Of a stretch of 64,000 nucleotides of DNA, positions 12,101 to 24,346 are shown piece after piece. The stretch's first letter is position 1. The number at the start of each line of letters is the position of its first letter. The position numbers and the translations under genes were made by a program. Under the pieces are notes generated by a model. The model was not told the DNA's origin and searched no databases. It saw only the letters and a program-made list of their open reading frames with translations. The stretch comes from Cyclina sinensis (lineage: Eukaryota; Mollusca; Bivalvia; Venerida; Veneridae): contig JAAONU010000016.1 in assembly GCA_012932295.1 (NCBI GenBank), positions 19,931,530 to 19,995,529 on the forward strand. Direction: 5' to 3'.

Positions 12101-15100
12101 TCTGGATACGGGACGCCTTCTTTGCATTTTCTAAGATCTGCATCTTCATAGTCATACGCTCCGACCACTTGCCGGCTTTTGTCCATATCTATTTTATACA
12201 CCAATCGTCTGTAAAGGTTAAATATTCTACAAATTACCCAAAGAAAACTAGAAGCATTTTGAAATAATCACACAGATCTAGTGACAATGTGATCTTATGA
12301 AGGAAAAGACAATATCCCTAAGATTTATGTTTTCCTAATAGTTTTCCTGTTTCAAAGGCTGAATGGACAATTCTAACGAAAAAATAAACAAAAAAGTAGA
12401 GCCTTAATCTTTTGAAGACTTTAGAATAATTCATATATTCTTTGAATTGTTAGGATAGAACTAGCTATTTCTTTAGCTGTGAAGCAAGTAGCAGTTTATC
12501 TTGTCGTTACTTCTATGACCTTGTCGAAAATATTTGCGGTTGATTTTCGATCGTTTTAGTAAGTTAAGTCTATAGAATTAATATTACCGCGATTTAAGAC
12601 GCGTTTTGGAAACAAAATGAGAGACAACTAAGGCACTCCAAAGCGTTCCGTCTTGTTCCATTTCCTCATGCGCGGGATTGTTGACGTAGCCATGTTGTGG
12701 CGTTTCCGGTATACGAATATTGGTGTCTTTGTAGTTTATCGAACCTTTTTGGGTAACATCACCAGTGTCAACGATTACACCTATGAAAAGAGAACAGCGC
12801 CACGCTACAGTCTCTTAAATCATGCTAAAGATACAATGGAATATCTCTATCTCGAACACAATAAGACTACTGGGCTAGATAAGCTTAAACCCATCATTCA
12901 TCTTAGATATTTTTGAAAGCTACCTGTCTTATCTAAATCTCTCTTCAAACACAAGCCCTGATGATCTTTAGTGAAATGAGGTATATTTGGCTTAGGTGTC
13001 TTTGCCCTTAAACACATCACGTGTTTCGGCTTAGATTCGAAACCAGGACCTTCCAAACCTGATGTTTGTTGTTGATGTAACTGCCAAACTAGGAAAGACA
13101 CCGTTGTTGCAATAGAATAAATAAGGAGCGTTTTTCCAACTAACAGATACAAAATAATTGTCACTAAAACACAATGCCAATTTATGAGAGATTTTTTAGC
13201 ATTAAGCATTACAACTTGCCTAGTGGGTTTTCTGTCATAGCTACAGCATCATTGCCGACTTTCCACCAGCCTATATGAGGCACCTGCGATACTTTTTGTC
13301 TATCAGCTATCTTTGAGTGCCATTTGTCGATCTGGTCTCGGTTCTGCAATTGTTTCGTTTGAACATGGCGTATTCAAAGGCAGTATATTGTAAAATTTCT
13401 ATTTTTATACAACTAGCTTTCCTTCCGTTACCTACAATTATGCACGTATACATTTACTTAAGAGTATAGTTTTCCTTTCTGTCACAAAATGGTACATTGC
13501 ACTGGTTAATGTAGTATTTATGGAGTATTCAAAATGTTTTGTAGAAGGAGTATTCAAAATGTTTTGTAGAAAAAAGACTGCAAAAACAAGAGCAAGACAC
13601 GGTGTTATTGGAATGAAAGTCTTTGATCTTTTCTCATTGCCACCAATGTCTGCTGAGTAAGAGATTTGAATCAGTTCAGGCTAAAACAATAACGACTTCG
13701 AGCGGTTCATGTTGATAAAAATTCTTAAAAATCTACCCGCAGAAACTGCATACCGACTGTGAGAATAAGAATCGCATGAAAGTACTCGAATTATTCATGT
13801 TCTTCCCGTAGAAGTTATATATATCATCTACAGTGGATTTGTACCATCTGGAAAAAATGTAAAAGTAGCATTTAAGTACATCCATGCTTCGTCGTAAATT
13901 GGGTTAAAAACTGAAATTGTCAAAGAAGCAGTTGCTCGCTCTTTTCAATTTCTTTTATTATAAGCCACATATTGAAATAGATATAGTATGCATAGTATGC
14001 TTTTTTTAAAGTAGCTCTGAATTTAAACATCGTTTGTTCAGGTATTTTAAAAATAAAAGTGTGGAAGCAGCCAGTCTCTGGCAGAGAGTTATGTAAGTAA
14101 ACTGACTGGATTCCCTGGAACACTTGTTATGTGGACTAACCGCCGGGATATAACTAAAACGAGACTGAAACTGGCGATAAACCTCAATAAAACAAAACAC
14201 ACACACAAACAAACAAGATATATATAAATGACATTTTCCTTTCTTAAGAACTGTTCAAATATAAGTGAATGGAAAACTGACGAACACAAACCGATAAATC
14301 ACAAATACATTTTGTTACCTTTGAGTGAACGTGACCTTTCCAGCTTCTAGACGAAACTTGGTACCAATCCCTAAGCAATCAAACAGATGTTCGATATAGT
14401 TTGGTAACGTGTCATTCATGTTGTCTACCTCACCAAACGCACCGCAAGCATGACGCATAAAATCGCCTTTATAAAATAGAAACAGCAGTTGAATCAACTA
14501 CAAACACTTCTTTTCCCCTTTCTCCAAAAACGGGATTTCACGCTAATATACAAGCTCAGCAATATAAAAAATGGTATTTGCTTATCGTTTGTTTATATTT
14601 CCTTATCATCCCATTTGTTTTTCTGTTCTTAACAAGCTAGTGCTGTGCAGTATTAACTTTACTTTTCGTATGCACTTTCGATAAATCGACGATAAGCTAT
14701 TTATAGAGCACAGAAAAGGAAAAATCTGTTACAAAGACAGTCATTCGGGGACCATTTTTATGAAAAGGCCGCCTGGTTCTCTCCGTACCGATTGTCTAGC
14801 TTCAGCAGAGGCTATTTTGTATTTTGTGTCCGTTGTATGCAGAGGCATTTCTTTTTTGGAATGGCCTCTTAACTCAGATTTGACTTCAGTTAAGGTACAT
14901 TTACCTAAGGACATATAGTTTAAGAATGATTAGATTCTAATTAAGAGTATTTACCTGAAAGCCAGGTTGGTATGTGGCCGTTCTCCAATAAGAGTATTTA
15001 CCTGAAAGCCAAGTTGGTACGTGGCCGTTCTCCACAGTGGTCTCTCCGCTAATAGTTTCTTTCTGTATGTTCCCAAAGCCTATTTTAAACATGTCTGTTA

Positions 15101-15182
15101 TTTCACTTTCACTGTATACCGCAGCAACCTCCAGGATCAAAGTGCATACTGATATTGTTAACATGATGGTGTTCGATGCCAT
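9191..15182 (-). CDS. Carotenoid oxygenase family protein (BCO/RPE65/NinaB-like), 10 exons found, 3' end missing
   Basis: Exons read on the minus strand, with matching phases: 15182-15002, 14466-14319, 13847-13754, 13343-13220, 12780-12588, 12208-12003, 11660-11518, 10744-10640, 10441-10241 and 9338-9191. Together they give 514 codons plus one base. Family landmarks in order: VPTWLSG, then YIEHLFDCLGIGTKF, GWWKVGNDAVAMTENPLG, NPAHEE (His220), YLHSFSMTENYVILPE (His292), ITHQLGSYEDGELIHMDM (His362), LEMPNINY and QEPHFIPRPDTTAEDDGVI. His220, His292 and His362 are spaced as three of the four Fe(II) ligands of the seven-bladed propeller. The fourth (near residue 540) and the C-terminus must lie in an unfound terminal exon. 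Known members split or isomerise carotenoids or retinoids. The hydrophobic N-terminus (about residues 1-22) looks like a signal peptide, unusual for the cytosolic members, and suggests a secreted or luminal enzyme. Substrate is unknown. Confidence 0.9.
9375..9990. repeat. Dispersed core-repeat element inside intron or 3' region of the carotenoid oxygenase gene
   Basis: Three to four degenerate ~130-bp units contain 'GATATCTCAAATACTTTTCCAGTTATGCTCCGGACAAAAAT' variants (near 9490, 9570, 9716 and 9866). They are followed by a GGAC-rich run (9910-9945) and a small terminal hairpin CCGCC-TTTTCG-GGCGG near 9963-9978. It lies between exons 9 and 10 of the minus-strand gene. Its internal frames are not genes. 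Confidence 0.75.
13214..13219 (-). other. GC-AG splice donor of the carotenoid oxygenase intron 4
   Basis: The exon ends ...CTAG and the intron begins GCAAGT, the strong consensus for GC donors. The joined frame reads MTENPLG then VIVDTGDV. The nearest GT (GTAATG, six bases on) would break the frame of the next exon. Confidence 0.75.
13522..13571. repeat. 25-bp direct tandem duplication
   Basis: GGAGTATTCAAAATGTTTTG plus GTAGAA occurs twice, starting at 13522 and 13547, in an intron of the carotenoid oxygenase gene. Confidence 0.85.
14943..15036 (-). repeat. 47-bp tandem duplication covering the exon-1 splice donor
   Basis: The block beginning AAGAGTATTTACCTGAAAGCC on the plus strand starts at 14943 and again at 14990, with few differences. 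Each copy holds a donor CAG|GTAAAT. Only the donor at 15002 keeps the downstream reading frame, because 47 is not a multiple of three. Confidence 0.92.
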
Positions 15183-15222
15183 TCTTCCTATTCAATGTAT
15201 GTAAACAATCAGTAAAGCTAAC
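15002..15222 (-). other. First coding exon of the carotenoid oxygenase with short 5' leader
   Basis: An acceptor TTTGTTTACAG|GTTAGC, preceded by a long pyrimidine tract (complement of the A-rich run 15231-15260), sits 40 bp before the ATG at 15182-15180. A non-coding first exon and a 5' UTR intron are therefore likely further right. The exon encodes the signal-peptide-like N-terminus and ends at G|GTAAAT. Confidence 0.6.
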
Positions 15223-17980
15223 CTGTAAACAAAAAAAGAAAAAAAAAAGAAAAAAAAAGGATTACTTTTGCGTTAACGTCTATTAAAAACACAATACTAT
15301 CACATGAATTTATTAGATATTGTATTTCTTTCTTTCCACATAGTTTTGTATTAAAAGAAGCTGTTTACATTCATCTTTCATTTAAAACACTTCTTTAAGC
15401 CTTTTCTAATTATTTTTTTTTTCTAAAATAGTCCAAAATTAATACAGTATGTTACATATCACTGTTACATATCACTGTTTAACTATATAAAAGTATTTAA
15501 TATCTTAAACACGGTTTTAAACAACTTCAGACAGAATGTGTAATTCATATAACATCGTATATATAAAGACGAAGATGTGAAACTATGTACAGGCGTGTTT
15601 CAGTATCACAGGAGGCATTAATCAGTTGTGCTAAAAATAGCTTGGCGTGTACAGGGTTTAAAAATAAATCACTATTTCTTTTCCGGTTACGAGTTTATAT
15701 GAACAATGTTATAAAAAATTAAATCACTTAAATGTATTTGTGATTAGCACACATGATTAATCATTCGACCAGCTGTCCGTGTTTCCCTGTTCTTGAAGTG
15801 ATAAATGTGGATATATATCCTAAATTGATGATCATGAAGAAATTTATCATTGCTAATATTTCATTAAACAGGCAATTAACTTTAGATTAATTGAAGTAGT
15901 TAGATAGTGTTGATTTTTCTACGAAATTAAAAGTTTCTTTAACTTATAATAGAGTCTTTTTTCTTGGATAGATTACGACTCAGCCAAGAAAAATAATATA
16001 CAGTACTTAAGTTTTGATTTTGTGGTGTAGTTTAAGCTTTCTATTTGCTTGCGTCGATTGGTCTTAGCAATTTCAATTTTCGAAACAGAAAAGTAAACAT
16101 AACATTTGGAAAAATACATTCTAATTATAGGTATTCTGGTGGAAGAATCCGACCTCAGTAACCTGTCGCCCAGGCTAATGTGATTTGTGGTAACGGTACA
16201 CGAAATAATCGTGCAACCTTATTTTCAAATCACCAGAAAAACACGTGAACTTAATGCCCACATATCCTGTTCTAATTAAGAATGTTTAAAAAAACTTATA
16301 TCTGATGGATCTTTTTACTCAGCAGTGATTTGAAAAAAGACCCCACAATAACCAGTGGTGATGGATTTTACAATAGTGGTGTTATATTTATAGTTGGAAT
16401 AATCTATATATATTCATACAGTTTTTAATCCCGTTAAACTGGTGAGTGAATTATGAAAACATTACTGCTATATATTTGTTTTTATTTTTGTTAGCAGTAT
16501 ACGACTATGATATAGAGATCTTATGTTTTCTTAATTTCCTATAATGAATTTTGAAGTTCATTGCAATAGCAGTGGTTAGAAGATTCAATGCGCACTAGAA
16601 ATACCGATATGACAGACATTCTTCAGAACAACACTGTCGCTCGTTTCGGAAAATTGAAACGTCACTTTATTTCTGGTGTTTTAAGAATGACTCCTTTGTC
16701 ATTTATTTGAACAAATGATTATTTATCACCATAATATATATGTATAAAATATATGTATTAAATAGACAAACAAAGGATATGAAATGTTCATCATCATCAT
16801 TATCATCATCATGAGCATCAATTTATCATCAACTTTTTGTGTGGCTTTTTCGACGTCAACATCATCATAACCATTATCGTCATCACCATAATCAATATTT
16901 AATATACATTAATGGTTATTAATGATGAGAATAATGAAAATAGAAAAGGGAATAAATAATGATTAACTTTATAGAAAAATTGCTTAGAGTAGTGCCCCTT
17001 TGACTGAATTGAGAAGGAATACACGACATACTTGAATAATGATCTGATCGAGTCGCTGGGAAATGACATCTTGTCAGCTTATAATTGCCATGCGAAGCTG
17101 GAAAACTAAGTGACAAAAATGATCTTACAAATGACATAGGAAAGGAATGAAGAAATGGGTTCAGCGGGGACAACGTTTACTAGTTACAACAACTCCAATT
17201 ACAGTCATACTGCAGTGAATATTATTGGAAAAATAAAGATCATCAGACCTTTGTAAAAGTTTTACATCTAATTTCTGTCTACCTTCAGGGTCAGAAAAGG
17301 CAACGTGAACTTAAAAGCCTGTTATGTTGTCCGTGGTAACTTTCCTTGTCCTGAATTATTGGAATTTAAAAGAATCACTTAAGCATATTCCTAAAGATGC
17401 ATTTTCACGGGACAATACCGAAAAAATATATTTATCCTGTACAGCTGAACAATTAAAGTCTTGACTGGGTCAGTCATAACATCTTTCTTTTGTTTTAATT
17501 TTAGATTGTTTTTAATAGGAGAAAATATTTTATTAATATGAATGTTGTCAAGTAAAAAGATTGTCCATGTTTTTTCTTCAAGTGTACATCAGTACTTACC
17601 GCCCTTTTCGAAATTTCCTTAACCGTATATAACGTCGCTTTTAGAAAAACTAAGTAAATCAGTTAAATTGGCCAAATGGGACAAAGTGGGATTATAAGTT
17701 CAAATAAATGCGTGGGTGAAGGGGACATGATATTTGCAAATATAACGTGCAAATACATAGAATTGTAATAAAATTGTAGGACATTAGCTCGGTTCATAAT
17801 CACTCAGCAGAGTAAATGCCGTCGCTACTTTATCATATCATACCAAATGTTACATTTAATTCGTACATGCAATTTTGATACACACTCTGATCTACGGCGT
17901 TCATATAGCAGTATAAATCGCATATACTCGAAAAAAATCATGTCGATATAAGTTAAACTTTATACTTGCACTCATATCAT
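15223..17980. other. Intergenic, no gene recognised
   Basis: AT-rich, with an A/G-rich run (15231-15260), a short direct repeat of GTTACATATCACT near 15450-15478 and an (ATC)n-type microsatellite. The left part probably holds the 5' UTR intron or promoter of the carotenoid oxygenase gene. Confidence 0.4.
16786..16895 (+). repeat. Imperfect ATC/CAT trinucleotide microsatellite
   Basis: Runs of CATCATCATCATTATCATCATCATGAGCATC, followed by interrupted ATC repeats to about 16895. Confidence 0.85.
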
Positions 17981-17992
17981 GCTTTCAGATGC

Positions 17993-18102
17993 ATTGAAGA
18001 CTGCTGGTGAAGCATTGGTTTACACCACCTCGTTCCTGCTGAAGCTTCCTTTTGTCCAGCCGAGACAATGTGCCAGGATTTCCTTGAGAAAACCAAGGAA
18101 AA
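17993..18102 (+). other. Orphan exon-like segment (strand and identity uncertain)
   Basis: A coding-like stretch with balanced base composition follows CTTTCAG and ends AAAAAG|GTTTGT on the plus strand. One plus frame is open (LKTAGEALVYTTSFLLKLPF...). One minus frame is also open to a stop (PWFSQGNPGTLSRLDKRKLQ...). No family is recognised. It could be an exon of a gene outside view, a non-coding RNA exon or a transposon fragment. Confidence 0.22.
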
Positions 18103-18109
18103 AGGTTTG

Positions 18110-19700
18110 TGAGCAGATAATATATTTTACATCATAATTCCACTTTCATCTTACTTAAAAAACAAAACAAAACAAAAAAACGACAAATAAATCAAAGTGT
18201 TACACGTCGAAGTCTGTCACAGTTCGATTACTAAAAATAGATGAAGACGACAATGAAATTGCTAGTTGTTGTAGTGTGTAAATTGGCAGTTCTATTCGTG
18301 TTTTTATGGCGACGTTGTAGGGTGACTACTTTATGAACTTAGGTCCTGGTTTCTAATTAAGCTCGAAGGAGATTCCATCGTGATACATAATTAGTATTTC
18401 TCATCTATGTATTTTTATTTGTTGACGTCTTGGTTTAATTATCCAGTAACGTTATTGAAGTACTTCGCAGCACTCGGCAACATGCAGCCTCATTTAGCAT
18501 ATGTTTAGTTAATTTTCGCCCACGGTTAACCTTACATAGATTTTTGCAGTTCTTGTGGAGGATAAGCAAACATTGTCTGTTCATTTGTTGTTGTAATATC
18601 TTATCTACTATGAACTTAAACGATTGAAGGGATGTCGGCCCTTGTTTGATGGACTTTTAGAATGCAAATGGAAGGGCCATTTGATTGTATTGACAACATT
18701 CACAGGAGATACTTTAACTTTAGATTGGCTAATGCTTATGTTAAGAAGCTTATATTTTCATTTCAGGGTTTCGTTTTATAATATTTCTGACTGACTTGAA
18801 TAAACATATTTTTGCAACTTATATCTAAATAAGAGAATGTCAAAAATACTCAGTTCTTTGTATATATACTTAAGTCGTCTTATCTAGTTTACTTTTTGAT
18901 CTACAGCTTTGGAGGGACGACAACAACTTTGCCATATCTCCACACTTCTACTGATATTAACGTTAGCCTAACTTTAATATCTCTACTACTTTGTTGAATG
19001 TATCTGTTGAAAGGGTTTTGGAAAGTGTGTGAAGGGATATTTCGTATTTAAACATTCTTGCAAACATATTTGTTTTACTTGAGTATGAGACGAAACTTGA
19101 CTTAACCTAGCTTGCAGATTTGAATAAATTTTGATCTCTTACAAAAACTGTTCGTAGCCAGTTTGTGTTTTGTCAAGTCATTGCATTTTTGTAGGTTGTC
19201 CTATAAAATAGTTGTATGTTCCGATCAGAATCGTTTATTTCAGTCACTTATATTGTACAAGTATGAGCATTTCCAAAAATGCTTGAAATCGCCGTTCAGC
19301 CACGTATGACGTCTTATCCATAGATGCATGAATTTCATGCTCGTCATTCATTAATTTGATAATTTTATAAAATGCTTTGCAGTGAAAAGAATATATGAAT
19401 AGTACATGTGCAATTTAAACAGAATAAATTTAAGGTAAAAAAATACGTTATTGCCCTGACTCTTATCAAGCATATATAAAACTAGGATATATCCTGATCA
19501 AACTCCTCGCACTGGTTTCGTCACGCTTTGCTACTGTTTCTGTACTGATCGGGGGAAGTAACCGCTGCGGGGAGTTTGTATCCTGATTAGAATCGCCCGG
19601 AAGCAAGCATTTATTTTTTTCCAGAAGTGCAAGTTTTGGAAAAACAAACAAAACATACTCTTATTTAGACTACATTCTCTAGTTAGAAATGACATGTAGC
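18110..19700. other. Intergenic, no gene recognised
   Basis: AT-rich, with only short random reading frames. Confidence 0.4.
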
Positions 19701-19749
19701 CAAAATATTGCGATTATCCTGTGTTTATCTTAAGTAATAAGTAACCCGA

Positions 19750-19935
19750 CAAACATGGCGGTTGGGCGAGTCCATTTACGCATCCCTTGCTGAAGTTTTT
19801 TGACGTCCATTTTGTTATCATGTGATATGTATAATTTGCTTTGATTGGCTAAAGGCAGACGGTGTACAGGCAAAACTGTTCAAATCTTGTTAATTGTATA
19901 TATCGCCGTCCAGGAACGGCGATAATTAGCGGTCA
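19750..19935 (+). promoter_or_regulatory. Candidate promoter-like segment
   Basis: It contains ACAAACATGGCGG (near 19752-19764), which resembles a YY1/ATGGCGG core element. It also has a CCAAT box in reverse (TTGATTGGCTA, near 19840-19850) and a hairpin TATCGCCGT/ACGGCGATA (19904-19932). No long reading frame follows, so the transcript, if any, is unknown. Confidence 0.25.
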
Positions 19936-22900
19936 AACTGTTGAAGTTTAATTAGTGAAGGTATTTCGATAATTCTGTTTTCGATAGTTTTCTGTCATAG
20001 TTATTATAAAGTATTTAAGAAAACTTGTAATGGGCTAGAAACTCGTCAGATCATACTTGAAGCTATTACGAAGTCCAGTGCATGGGTCCACCACATAGCC
20101 TTCAATTTTAACAACACATTCCAGCATAGCCATAATTGTCCTTTATTGTTATGTACTGTTAGTGACGATAATCCAACTGGACGTTATGATGGTCTCAGTG
20201 ATCCATCAGTTTTTACTGGAAAACATGGTACTCATTTCTAGTCGCTGCAAGGTGATTTCGAAATATCTCCGTGTACAGTAACTTGATGGCTATTTAGAGA
20301 TCTTCAAAAAAGATCAAGTAACATAGGGTTTTGGTGAGCTTTTCCTTAATTTAGTAGTTCAAGTATAAAATATATGAATCGGTTTAAGTTCTAAATTGAC
20401 CTTTAACTGTCTGCCATTATGTTTTCCGAGTGATTACGATGTGTTTTATGAATATTTAATCTTCAAATTATGTTGATACAGCTTCATACATATTAAAACG
20501 CTGGACTCAACTTAATAGTGATACAAGGTTTATATGGCATTTTTGTTGGAATAGCAGATTCGCTCTATTTGATTTTTTTCTTATTATAAGCAGACGTGGG
20601 GTATTTGTGGGAAAATGTTTACAAATGTTCAGATCTAAGTAAACCTTTTTTTGTATTTAATGATATCAGGCGATTTGTTTGAATTCAAAATTGTCATTCA
20701 ATCAGTAATTTGGTACGAGCTCGCACAGATCCTGTCATTAGTCAGGAACGGTTGCACTGGCTTTCGATCAGTCTAGCTTAAATGCGAACTTTATGGTATG
20801 TTAGACCTTATTAAAACTATCATATAACAAACTTTATGTGGTTATCTCTTACAAGGAAACTTTGGGTATGTGTGCATTGTGAAGCCCTATGACTACTTTC
20901 TATCACTCGCTAACATTTATCATACCTCTGAAAGCTGCACTTGTTTTGTGACTTACAATTTACATCACATTGGGATGAGAAATCCCATATGATAGCAAGA
21001 TTGCTTTTTCAGAACCTTGGGAAGAATAAGCAATACCATTCTTGTTTCACGCTTGCTTTGCGTAGAAAGGTGGCTGTTCAAAGACTTTTCAGCAGCATCT
21101 CGCTGAGACAATAACCTGTTTATTACACAGTATTGCGTTTTATCGCTGTTCAAATCCTGCGATATGCGTTACAAATCCTCTGGATACAATAACCATTAGT
21201 CCTTAATAAGCAGAACATCATTAACTGGGGTGAACGGAAGCTCAAGCTAAGAACTTGAAGGCATCGATGGAGATCCAAAACTAGTTAAGGAACTACTTTA
21301 CAAATCTGCAGTGCTTAGTTGTAATGATAATAATAACCAAATAAAACAAATTTAATTACATTCAAGTTACTTCGCACATAAAATACACCTGGCTAAATAC
21401 AAAATGGTTGGAATATAATCCTTAAAAGCGTGATTTAGACTGCAATACGAAAGAAGAGCTGCATGTGTAGGAAAAATTGACGTCCAATTCAGACCTAGAC
21501 TGGTTTCAGACCCAGCAATTCATGCTACCCCTTAGTAATGTTAAGCTATATGACTATTAAGTCCCTTTCTATCTACAGATTTATCTTTTCTTGGCTGGAA
21601 TTATGAGAAAAGAAGAGGAAAGAATGTTGGTTTTAAAGAGGTAGAAACATATAATAAATCAATGCAATAACATAAATAGAAAAGGATCATATAACCTGCA
21701 GTCAGGTTTATTTAGACCATATGAATGATCACTTTTATTTCTAAGAAAATAAATATGACTTTAAAAAGAAGACGCATTCGTTAAAACATAAACAGTATCA
21801 GGACATATTCTCGACACTTTCAAAGATTGTTTTAAACATTAAGGAGAAAATAACTAACAATTAATAAAAAAAAAATAGAGAACCGAGAGAAAATTGGAAC
21901 AAAACAAACATTCATTATTAAGTTAGAGTACTCATATTCAAAAGATGACAACGAGAAATTCATATGCATGAACCCCGACGATCAGTGATATATTCTGACT
22001 ATAATAAACCTTATTATATTCTGTTTGCCTATCAGACATAAGTTAAGATAACAACATATCCTGAAACTGACAAAAGACAGCTGTAACTTCAAACTTTTGG
22101 AAACACGCACGTTTGATAATGATAACACGGTGAAACTGCATGCTGTTTATGTAACATTCCTAATAAAAATAAGGAAATATTACTAAAACTACTGGATAAA
22201 AAGTCTATCTATACACTGTTTTATTATAAATGATATTTTTTCTACAGTAAACAAACAGATTAATCTTCGAGAAAGTCTGTGGTTCCAATGTTTCATATTT
22301 GCTTCGACAAAAACCAAACATTTCCAAAGACTCTGAAAGGTCATAGGAAAATAAAATGATTATCAACTCAATAGTTTGAAGGGGATTATCTATGGTCTGC
22401 CTGAATGCTTTAAACGCATGTTTGCATGCAAACCGTCTATACTCATCTAATTGCTTTCCTCTAGAAAAAGGTCTCCTACATTGATATATTAATTAGTTTG
22501 TCTTCGACAGATTCGCTCAATATTATAAAACAGGAAAAGATAATTATTAAGTCGTACGCATCAATGGCATATTGACCTCCACAAACTATATAAACAAATC
22601 ACTTCGATGACAAGAAAATGGTACATTATAGAACGAGGTAATCAGAACAAAAGCAGTAGTAGATTCAAGAACAATTATAGCTAGTTCTAATGCAACAGCC
22701 TCGTTTCTTCTGACAGATCATTTTTCTGTTAGGTAACACCATTTTTCTTTTATGTAGGGTCCTAAAATTTTTCTTTTATTGTAGGGTCTGCTGAATGAGC
22801 CAGTTAAAGTTTTTCATAACAGTAACATAACAGTTTCATTATTTACAATTCTCGGTCGAGAATTGGTTTGAAACATAAACATCATCTTCCAATGATTAAC

Positions 22901-23540
22901 TTATATAATGCACATGCATTTTATATACAAATAAGTCAAAGTTATAATTTCTGAATGAGTTCTGTTCAGTCCACGTATATAAGAAGTTATAAAAAAGAGC
23001 TCCTTTGGCTTTTTTTCACATCCACCAGCTTATATGTTAAAAAAGTTTACTCTAACTGCAGATCAGCTTCCAAACGCTTGAAATTCATTGTCTAGTTGGT
23101 AGGAATATCTATAGACAATCAAACAATATTTTGTCTGAAATATCTGCATAATTATTCTCACATTAAATCGTTACTGCATGTTTTTGTAAGACTTTCGTTG
23201 TTTTACATTTCAAAAACGTTATGCAGATAAAACACATCTCAAATACATATAAACTTATGAGAAACAGCATGATCTTTGATAAATATGTTTTTCAGCGGTT
23301 CTGCAATACCGCTTAGTACATTTCAGATATTATTAAAGTGAACAACGTCTGCATGCAAAGACAAACAATTCTTTCATAACAGCACGTGATCTTTTCTTGC
23401 AGAGGCAGTTTGTTTAACAATGAACATCGATTATTTTATGCCTACCAATGAAATATAGGGAAATATCAGTGAGATAAAAGTGATAATACACTGTTTTGAA
23501 TCAGTTAATTACCATTTTGATAATACATGTTTGTGCCCGA
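19936..23540. other. Long gene-poor stretch
   Basis: AT-rich sequence with short random frames on both strands. No repeats with clear structure, RNA genes or domain motifs were seen. Confidence 0.4.
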
Positions 23541-23715
23541 ACTACTTTTTTATCAAGGGAAGCAAATCTTACACACTCCATAATTAATTTTTACCTGATT
23601 ACTTCCCTTGCATGTCCAAAATTTTAAGTCTTATTACCTCCCTTATTTTTTATCCAGTTATTACCTCCCTTTACTTTAGCCGTCTGCTATCAGAAGGTAA
23701 AATGGCAGAATTTTC

Positions 23716-23901
23716 ATGAACAGTCACTTTCATGGAAATGTTACTTTCAATTTCAATTCATCTAAAACTGCAACCCAGCAACTATCTCAACAGGTCATAA
23801 ATTCCAGTCCAAAAGCTGGCCTGCTTGATGAAACTTCAGGAATTTCCCCACCACGTAAATACAAGAGAATCCGCTGTATTTCCGACAGTGACAGCGAGTG
23901 A
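23716..23901 (+). CDS. Orphan 61-residue ORF, ends RIRCISDSDSE
   Basis: A short frame of mixed, protein-like composition. It runs from an N-terminal FHGNVTFNFNSS through a Gln/Ser-rich middle to a basic then acidic end (PPRKYKRIRCISDSDSE) and a TGA stop. A separate ATGGCAG at 23702 stops after five codons in another frame. Upstream are CTTATTACCTCCCTT-type phrases often seen in molluscan repeats, and a foldback lies 450 bp downstream. It may be a remnant of a transposon-encoded or retrocopied protein. No family is recognised. Confidence 0.25.
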   Translation: MNSHFHGNVTFNFNSSKTATQQLSQQVINSSPKAGLLDETSGISPPRKYKRIRCISDSDSE

Positions 23902-24346
23902 AATTTATTTACCTTGTTAAATCCAGTTATAATATTGAATTCCTAGTTGTGAACAATGATGAAATTCGCCATAAATTATTTAAAATATCTGATTTGTTTA
24001 CATAACTCACATGGACAATATCCAATATGGCCGACTTTCAATTCAATTGATTGAATATTGAGTATTAATCCGCTTTTATAATTAAAGTATGTATGGCAAA
24101 AATTCAATAAATATTGATAAACTGTGTAGACAAAAATAAATGTTATTTGATGAAAGTGTATTCAGTTTATTTCAGCAGAAGTAAAGTTATCATATGTATT
24201 GGAGATTGTCTGCACTTTTTTGTGCGGAGTAACCAAAGTACGCATTAACTGATTTGGGGCTCACCATGGGGAATTTATTGAAGGCCCTGATTAAAAATAT
24301 CATAAAAAAACCCATTTTTGATGTGTTGGCATAAAATAAAAAGAAA

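Noticed and set aside
12898..13209. 103-codon minus-strand frame
   Set aside because: It lies within an intron of the carotenoid oxygenase and shows no family motif.
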